Source: Cellulomonas persica (GTDB lineage: Bacteria; Actinomycetota; Actinomycetes; Actinomycetales; Cellulomonadaceae). Taken from it: 64,000 nucleotides of DNA. Positions within the stretch are counted from its first letter, which is position 1. Each line of letters starts with the position of its first letter. Positions 59,963-64,000 of this stretch are shown piece by piece. The stretch spans positions 1 to 64,000 of the forward strand of contig NZ_BJUA01000006.1 in the NCBI RefSeq assembly GCF_007989825.1. Reading direction: 5' to 3'. A program made the translations under genes and the position numbers. The notes below the pieces were generated by a model that did no database searches, had not been told where the DNA came from, and saw only the letters and a program-made list of their open reading frames with translations.

Positions 59963-60595
59963 TCAGTCGCGGGGTGTGCCGGTGGGCGGGAGCGCCACCG
60001 AGGGAGGACCCCGACGAGAGGGCGCGCCGCGCAGGTGCAGCGTCGCGACCGGTGCGGCGGAGTCGTCGTGCGGCAGGACATGGACGAGCACCGGGGCGAC
60101 GAGCTCGGCGGGCGCCCGCAGGAGCGGCGCGAGCAGCCCGACGACGTGCACGGCCGCACGCTCGGCGCCCGCCACGACGAGCGCGGTCACCACCGTCGCG
60201 ACGGCGTGCCAGACCGCCATCGCGCGACCGTCGACGAGCGGGGCTCCGGAGGCAGCGCCGCTTGCGCAGGTCGCCGCCAGGTGCGCCGCCGCCCCGTGGT
60301 GCGCGTGCGCCCCGGCGTCGGGTGCGACCTGGCCGCACGCGCCCAGCACCGCGAACGCGTGGTGCAGGAGGAGCTGCCCGACGGCGAGGACCGCGAGCGC
60401 GACCGGCCACGTGACTCGTCGGCCCGTGACGAGCACGGTGACGGGCAGTGACAGCGCGACGAGCGCCAGGACGAGCCCGGGTGCGGGCGCGGGACCTCCG
60501 CCGAGCGCGTGCGCGACCGCAGCCAGCGCGACGACCAGGACGGACAACCCGAGAGCCCGCACGAGGCGGGCCGCGGCGGACGTCGGCGTGGTCAC
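59963..60595 (-). CDS. Integral membrane protein beside the CopC gene
   Basis: 210 residues with about five transmembrane segments and a His-rich loop (APDAGAHAHHGAAAHLA) between the third and fourth, plus a His/Asp-containing C-terminus (VLVHVLPHDDS). Its position upstream of the CopC gene in the same direction suggests a metal-related role. No family was recognised with confidence. The GTG start is preceded by TAGCGT 6 nt upstream. Confidence 0.6.
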   Translation of the reverse strand: MTTPTSAAARLVRALGLSVLVVALAAVAHALGGGPAPAPGLVLALVALSLPVTVLVTGRRVTWPVALAVLAVGQLLLHHAFAVLGACGQVAPDAGAHAHHGAAAHLAATCASGAASGAPLVDGRAMAVWHAVATVVTALVVAGAERAAVHVVGLLAPLLRAPAELVAPVLVHVLPHDDSAAPVATLHLRGAPSRRGPPSVALPPTGTPRD

Positions 60596-60601
60596 GCCGC
60601 C

Positions 60602-60607
60602 ACGCTA
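60602..60607 (-). promoter_or_regulatory. TAGCGT -10 element, leaderless start
   Basis: On the reverse strand TAGCGT is followed by 6 nt and then the GTG at 60595. Confidence 0.5.
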
Positions 60608-60671
60608 GCCCGCGCGCAGGACCAAGGTCCCCCACCGGACGTGTGAGGAGCGCCGCACCTGAACGGTTCGG

Positions 60672-61074
60672 GCGGATGAGTCAGCCGGTACGCCGGGTTC
60701 TGTTCCCGAGAGCGGTTACCCACGCTCGGGCGACGGCCATCCATCTACGACGTACGTTGCCGCACGCCTCCAGCGGCCTACCCGGGAGCTCGGGCGGGCA
60801 GCCCTCGAACGCTCCCTGTCTGGCCTTGCTCCGGGTGGGGTTTGCCGAGCCGCACCGGTCACCCGGTGCGCTGGTGGTCTCTTGCACCACCGTTTCACCC
60901 TTACCGCCCCGGCCCGGCGAACCGGTCCGGGGAGGCGGTCTGTTCTCTGTGGCACTGTCCCGCGGGTCACCCCGGGTGGGTGTTACCCACCACCCTGCCC
61001 TACGGAGCCCGGACGTTCCTCGGCGGACCGACCCGAGGGCCGGACCGACGCGGCCGCCTGGCTGACTCATCCGC
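60672..61074 (-). ncRNA. rnpB: RNase P RNA, bacterial class A
   Basis: The ends form the P1 helix: GGATGAGTCAGCC (RNA 5' end, 61060-61072 reverse strand) pairs with GGCTGACTCATCC (60674-60686). Universal core elements are present on the reverse strand: GAGGAACGTCCGGGCTC near 61005-61021, GGTAAGGGTGAAACGGTG near 60889-60906, and GTAGATGGATGGCCGTCGCC near 60729-60748. About 400 nt, as expected for a high-GC actinobacterium. Short open frames across it are not genes. Confidence 0.93.
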
Positions 61075-61116
61075 GCCGTCGATGCTACCCGCCGCGCGAC
61101 GTCGACCGACGCGCCC

Positions 61117-61122
61117 TACCGT
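61117..61122 (+). promoter_or_regulatory. TACCGT -10 element, leaderless start
   Basis: TACCGT ends 7 nt before the ATG at 61130. Confidence 0.5.
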
Positions 61123-61129
61123 GGCGGTC

Positions 61130-61540
61130 ATGCCTCTCGTGGTCTCCCAGCTGACGATCGACTCGCGCGACCCGCACGCCCTCGCGGCGTGGTGGGCGCA
61201 GGTCCTGCAGTGGCAGTACGTCTGGGAGCCGGCCCCGGACGACGACGAGATCGAGATCTCCCCACCGGGTGGCGGCGCGACGAACTGGCTGTTCATCCGC
61301 GTCGAGGACCCCAAGCGGGGCAAGAACCGGCTGCACGCGGACCTGCGTCCGCCGGACGGCTCGGACCAGGCCACCGAGCTCGAGCGGCTCCTGGGGCTCG
61401 GGGCGACGCGCGTCGACATCGGGCAGGGCGACGTCCCGTGGGTCGTGCTCGCCGACCCCGAGGGCAACGAGTTCTGCCTGCTGCGCGGCACGCCGTCGCA
61501 GGCGGCGGCAGCGCTCGCGGCGGAGTCCGCCGGGTCCTGA
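61130..61540 (+). CDS. Glyoxalase-like domain protein (VOC superfamily)
   Basis: 136 residues. It has the actinobacterial glyoxalase-like pattern: 'LTIDSRDPHALAAWWAQVL' at the start, 'NRLHADLRPPDG' in the middle and 'WVVLADPEGNEFCLLRG' at the end. The second His and the Glu in PEGNEFC are candidate metal ligands. Such proteins are rarely characterised. The ATG is set by TACCGT; a longer in-frame start would run into rnpB. Confidence 0.85.
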   Translation: MPLVVSQLTIDSRDPHALAAWWAQVLQWQYVWEPAPDDDEIEISPPGGGATNWLFIRVEDPKRGKNRLHADLRPPDGSDQATELERLLGLGATRVDIGQGDVPWVVLADPEGNEFCLLRGTPSQAAAALAAESAGS

Positions 61541-61594
61541 CCGCCGCCCGCTGACCGCCTACCGCGCCTCGTCGCCGCGTGCGAGCATGGCGGG

Positions 61595-61921
61595 ATGGAG
61601 TGGGTCGTCGTGCTGGTCGCGGTGGTGGTGCTGCTCGTCGTCGCCGACCGCCTGACTGCCCGGGGCGTGTTCGACCGTTTCCTGGATCGGCCGCGTGTCG
61701 AGCGAGAAGGGTCGTCGACGGTGGGCGGGCTGTTCGACGCGCTCGGTGACGTGTTCCAGCCGAACCGCGAGCTCCTCACGGCCGAGAAGGAGCGTCAGCG
61801 ACTCGACATCCACTACACGGGCGACGACGCGCCGCCGTTCGACCTCGAGTCCGGCACCGTCGTGCTGCCACCCACGACCCGACACCCCGACGAACGTCAC
61901 GTCCCGCCCACTGCGCGCTGA
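61595..61921 (+). CDS. Small membrane protein (DUF6191-like)
   Basis: 108 residues: one N-terminal transmembrane segment (MEWVVVLVAVVVLLVVADRL), then a hydrophilic region with 'VGGLFDALGDVFQPNREL', 'AEKERQRLDIHYTGDDAPPF' and LESGTVVL. This arrangement matches small actinobacterial DUF6191-type proteins of unknown function. GAGCAT lies 6 nt before the ATG and could be a weak -10. Confidence 0.65.
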   Translation: MEWVVVLVAVVVLLVVADRLTARGVFDRFLDRPRVEREGSSTVGGLFDALGDVFQPNRELLTAEKERQRLDIHYTGDDAPPFDLESGTVVLPPTTRHPDERHVPPTAR

Positions 61922-61946
61922 GGCCGGTCGAGCGGTGGCGGCGTCC

Positions 61947-61952
61947 TAGAGT
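61947..61952 (+). promoter_or_regulatory. TAGAGT -10 element, leaderless start (yaaA)
   Basis: TAGAGT ends 6 nt before the GTG at 61959. Confidence 0.55.
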
Positions 61953-61958
61953 CGTCCG

Positions 61959-62735
61959 GTGCTCCTGCTGCTCCCTCCGTCCGAGGGCAAGACCGCCCCG
62001 CGCCGCGGCGCGCCGGTCGACCTCGACACGCTGTCCTCGCCGGCGCTGAACCCGCTGCGTGCCACGGTCCTCGACGCGCTCGTGGAGGTCTCCGCGCGGC
62101 CGGACGCGACCGACGTGCTCCACGTCTCGGCCGGTCTGGCCGACGAGGTCGCGCGCAACACCGGGCTGCGCGAGGCTCCCGCGGCACCCGCCCGCGGTGT
62201 GTACACGGGGGTGCTCTACGCGGCGGCGGGGCTCGACCACCTGACGCCCGCGCAGCGACGACGCGCCGCCGCGTGCGTGCGGATCTTCTCCGGGCTGTGG
62301 GGCGTGGTGACGCCCGAGGACGCCGTGCCGGCGTACCGGTTGTCGGGTGGTGTCGACCTGCCCGGTGTCGGGTCGCTCGCGGCGGTGTGGCGCGCCGCCC
62401 TCCCGGACGTGCTCGACGCCGAGGCTGACGGCGCGCTCGTCGTGGACGGACGGTCCGCCGACTACGTCGCGATGTGGCGCCCGCCGGTCGGCGCCGACTG
62501 GGTCGCCGTGCGCGTCGAGCGCGACCTCGACGGCACGCGGTCCGTCGTCTCACACAATGCCAAGCACGCGCGCGGGGTTCTCGCTCGGCACCTGCTGACT
62601 CGCCGGGCCCAGCCGCCGCGGGACGGGGACGCCCTGGCCCACGCCGCCGCCGAGCTCGTGGGCGGTGAGCTGCGAGCGGTGGAGCTGGGTGCCGCACGCG
62701 CCCGTGGCCCTCGGACGCTCACACTCGTGGTGTGA
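61959..62735 (+). CDS. yaaA: YaaA/DUF328 family peroxide-stress protein
   Basis: 258 residues. YaaA hallmarks are the N-terminal 'LLLLPPSEGKT', 'ARGVYTGVLYAAAGLDHLT', 'VRIFSGLWGVVTPEDAVPAY' with Tyr-Arg-Leu, and 'SHNAKHARGVLARHLL' near the C-terminus. In E. coli YaaA lowers free iron and protects from peroxide damage. GTG start by promoter spacing; its stop overlaps the transporter start (GTGA). Confidence 0.88.
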   Translation: MLLLLPPSEGKTAPRRGAPVDLDTLSSPALNPLRATVLDALVEVSARPDATDVLHVSAGLADEVARNTGLREAPAAPARGVYTGVLYAAAGLDHLTPAQRRRAAACVRIFSGLWGVVTPEDAVPAYRLSGGVDLPGVGSLAAVWRAALPDVLDAEADGALVVDGRSADYVAMWRPPVGADWVAVRVERDLDGTRSVVSHNAKHARGVLARHLLTRRAQPPRDGDALAHAAAELVGGELRAVELGAARARGPRTLTLVV

Positions 62736-63904
62736 GCACGCCACCCCGAGGCCGCCCCTGGTGGGTGGTCGCCATCGTCGTGTCGGTGGTCGCGATCGGC
62801 ACCGGCCTGCTGCCGCGCGCGGACGCGGTGGCGCTCGCCGAACGCACCGGCCCCGTGCTGCTGTTCGTCGCGGCGCTCACCGTGGTGTCCGAGCTGTGCG
62901 CGGGAGCGGGTCTGTTCACGGCCGCCGCCGACGTCGCGGCACGCGCGGCGCGCGGCCACCGGTGGGCGCTCTGGGCGGGCGTCGTCGTGCTCGCCATCGT
63001 GGTGACCGCGGTGCTGTCGCTCGACACGACCGCGGTGCTCCTGACGCCCGTGGTCATCGCGCTCGCGCGACACACGCGCACCTCCCCGCTGCCGTTCGCG
63101 CTGGCGGTGGCCGCGCTCGCGAACACCGCCTCGCTGGTCCTGCCGGTCTCGAACCTCACGAACCTGCTGGCGGACCATGAGATCCGCCGGTCGGGCACGG
63201 GCTACCTCGCGCTGATGTGGGCACCGGCGCTCGCGGCGGTCGTCGTCACGGTCGTCGTGCTGGCCGTGCGCGACCGCGCCGCGATCCGCGGCCGCTACGC
63301 CCTCGTCGCTGCGCCGCCCGCACCCGACCCGGTGCTGCTGCGGGTCACGGGCCTCGTCGTCGGCGCGATGGCGGTCGCGTTCGTCGCCGGCGTGACGCCC
63401 GCCCTCGCCGCGGGTGCCGCCGGCGTGCTGCTGCTCGGTCTGACGCTCGCGCGTCGGCGCCCGCTGCCCGTCGCGCCGGGCGACATGGTGCCGTGGCGCA
63501 CCCTGATCGTCGTCGCCGGGTTGTTCGTGCTCGTCGCGACGGCGCACGCGCACGGGATGGCCGAGGTGCTGCACCGAGCGGCGGGTGACGGGCACGGCCC
63601 GCTCGACCTGCTGCGGCTCGCCGCCGTGGGGGCGCTCGCCGCCAACGCGGTCAACAACCTGCCCGCGTTCCTCGCGCTGGACCCCGCCACGGCCGGCGAC
63701 CCGTTGCGGATCGCGGCGCTGCTCATCGGCACGGGCGTCGCGCCGATCCTCACGCCGTGGGGGTCGCTCGCGACCGTGCTGTGGTGGCAGCGGTGCCGTC
63801 AGGTGCTGCTGGACGTGCCGACGCGGACGATCGTGCGCCAGGGCCTCGTGCTCGCCCCGCTCGCTCTGGTCGCCGCCGTGGCCGCGCTCGTCGCGACCAC
63901 CTGA
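62732..63904 (+). CDS. ArsB/SLC13-like anion transporter
   Basis: 390 residues with about ten transmembrane segments. The pattern is that of the ion-transporter superfamily including ArsB: 'LSLDTTAVLLTPVVIALAR', 'SNLTNLLADHEI' (re-entrant Asn-Leu-Thr-Asn motif) and 'ALAANAVNNLPAFLAL' as the second half-repeat, then 'LIGTGVAPILTPWGSLAT'. The substrate could be arsenite or another anion; no arsR or arsC is adjacent. The GTG overlaps the yaaA stop, indicating coupling. Confidence 0.8.
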   Translation: MSTPPRGRPWWVVAIVVSVVAIGTGLLPRADAVALAERTGPVLLFVAALTVVSELCAGAGLFTAAADVAARAARGHRWALWAGVVVLAIVVTAVLSLDTTAVLLTPVVIALARHTRTSPLPFALAVAALANTASLVLPVSNLTNLLADHEIRRSGTGYLALMWAPALAAVVVTVVVLAVRDRAAIRGRYALVAAPPAPDPVLLRVTGLVVGAMAVAFVAGVTPALAAGAAGVLLLGLTLARRRPLPVAPGDMVPWRTLIVVAGLFVLVATAHAHGMAEVLHRAAGDGHGPLDLLRLAAVGALAANAVNNLPAFLALDPATAGDPLRIAALLIGTGVAPILTPWGSLATVLWWQRCRQVLLDVPTRTIVRQGLVLAPLALVAAVAALVATT

Positions 63905-63965
63905 CGCGCGACCACCTGACGCGCGACCACCGGACGCGCGACCACCGGACGCGCGATCACCGGAC
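63891..63965 (+). repeat. Five tandem copies of a 15-mer
   Basis: GCGCGACCACCTGAC-type units start at 63891, 63906, 63921, 63936 and 63951; the later copies read CGGAC and the last has one further change. The first copy covers the last codons and stop of the transporter gene. The rest of the window end (to 64000) shows no gene. Confidence 0.85.
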
Positions 63966-64000
63966 GCCGACGCCCGTCCGACGCCCCACGACCGACCGGC

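Noticed and set aside
60681-61070. Short open frames across the RNase P RNA
   Set aside because: The region has the P1 helix and universal core sequences of rnpB; protein products are not credible.
63891-63965. CRISPR array
   Set aside because: Units are contiguous 15-mers with no unique spacers and there are no cas genes.
1-64000. tRNA genes, insertion sequences and att sites
   Set aside because: None was recognised on either strand when reading the intergenic regions; a tRNAscan or IS search would be decisive.

Overview
This 64 kb window is high-GC actinobacterial chromosome. A secreted esterase with a family 2 cellulose-binding module, a polyphosphate glucokinase and many TANNNT promoters placed 6-8 nt before start codons fit a Cellulomonas-like member of the Micrococcales. 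The genus is an inference from gene content.

Left arm (1-10.2 kb): lipoate and glutamine housekeeping genes, namely sucB (3' part), a TIGR01777 epimerase, a degenerate kinase-like membrane protein, a Gfo/Idh/MocA oxidoreductase, lipB, a flavodoxin, lipA, a DUF4191 protein, an RDD protein and glnA. LipB and LipA make the cofactor carried by the SucB-type E2. A complete GlnR-type box precedes glnA.

Accessory interior (10.3-47.6 kb): a two-gene Aer-like chemoreceptor (PAS protein plus cytosolic MCP), a TetR regulator divergent from an ABC-2/YhgE-like membrane protein with tandem operators between them, the esterase-CBM2, a secreted repeat-rich protein, two alpha/beta hydrolases, a large membrane protein and an AI-2E family transporter. 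Then comes the main feature, a 24.5 kb, 17-gene co-directional cluster at 22,182-46,728. It encodes a contractile-injection (phage-tail-like) particle: sheath, tube, hub, spike, PAAR tip, gp25, gp47/J and tail-I proteins. These are followed by fibre-like, coiled-coil and beta-rich proteins, a 1077-residue helical protein, and a 2005-residue protein carrying an Rhs-core-like segment and an HELTH metallopeptidase motif. No capsid, terminase, integrase, lysis gene, AAA+ ATPase or T6SS membrane component was seen. A convergent SARP/BTAD regulator closes the cluster. A direct repeat of the type SARPs bind precedes the sheath gene, and a near-identical copy precedes the secreted repeat-rich protein gene.

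Right arm (47.8-64 kb): glnE and glnA2 (reverse operon), glutamine-dependent NAD synthetase, panB, a 60-residue conserved protein, map-ppgK, an MBL-fold hydrolase, a DUF817 protein, a CopC-like copper protein with a membrane partner, RNase P RNA (reverse strand), a glyoxalase-like protein, a small membrane protein, yaaA and an ArsB/SLC13-like transporter. In Mycobacterium tuberculosis sucB-epimerase-lipB-lipA-DUF4191-RDD-glnA-glnE-glnA2-panB is nearly contiguous, so the 10-48 kb interior reads as accessory DNA between glnA and glnE.

No tRNA, CRISPR array, insertion sequence or att site was recognised.
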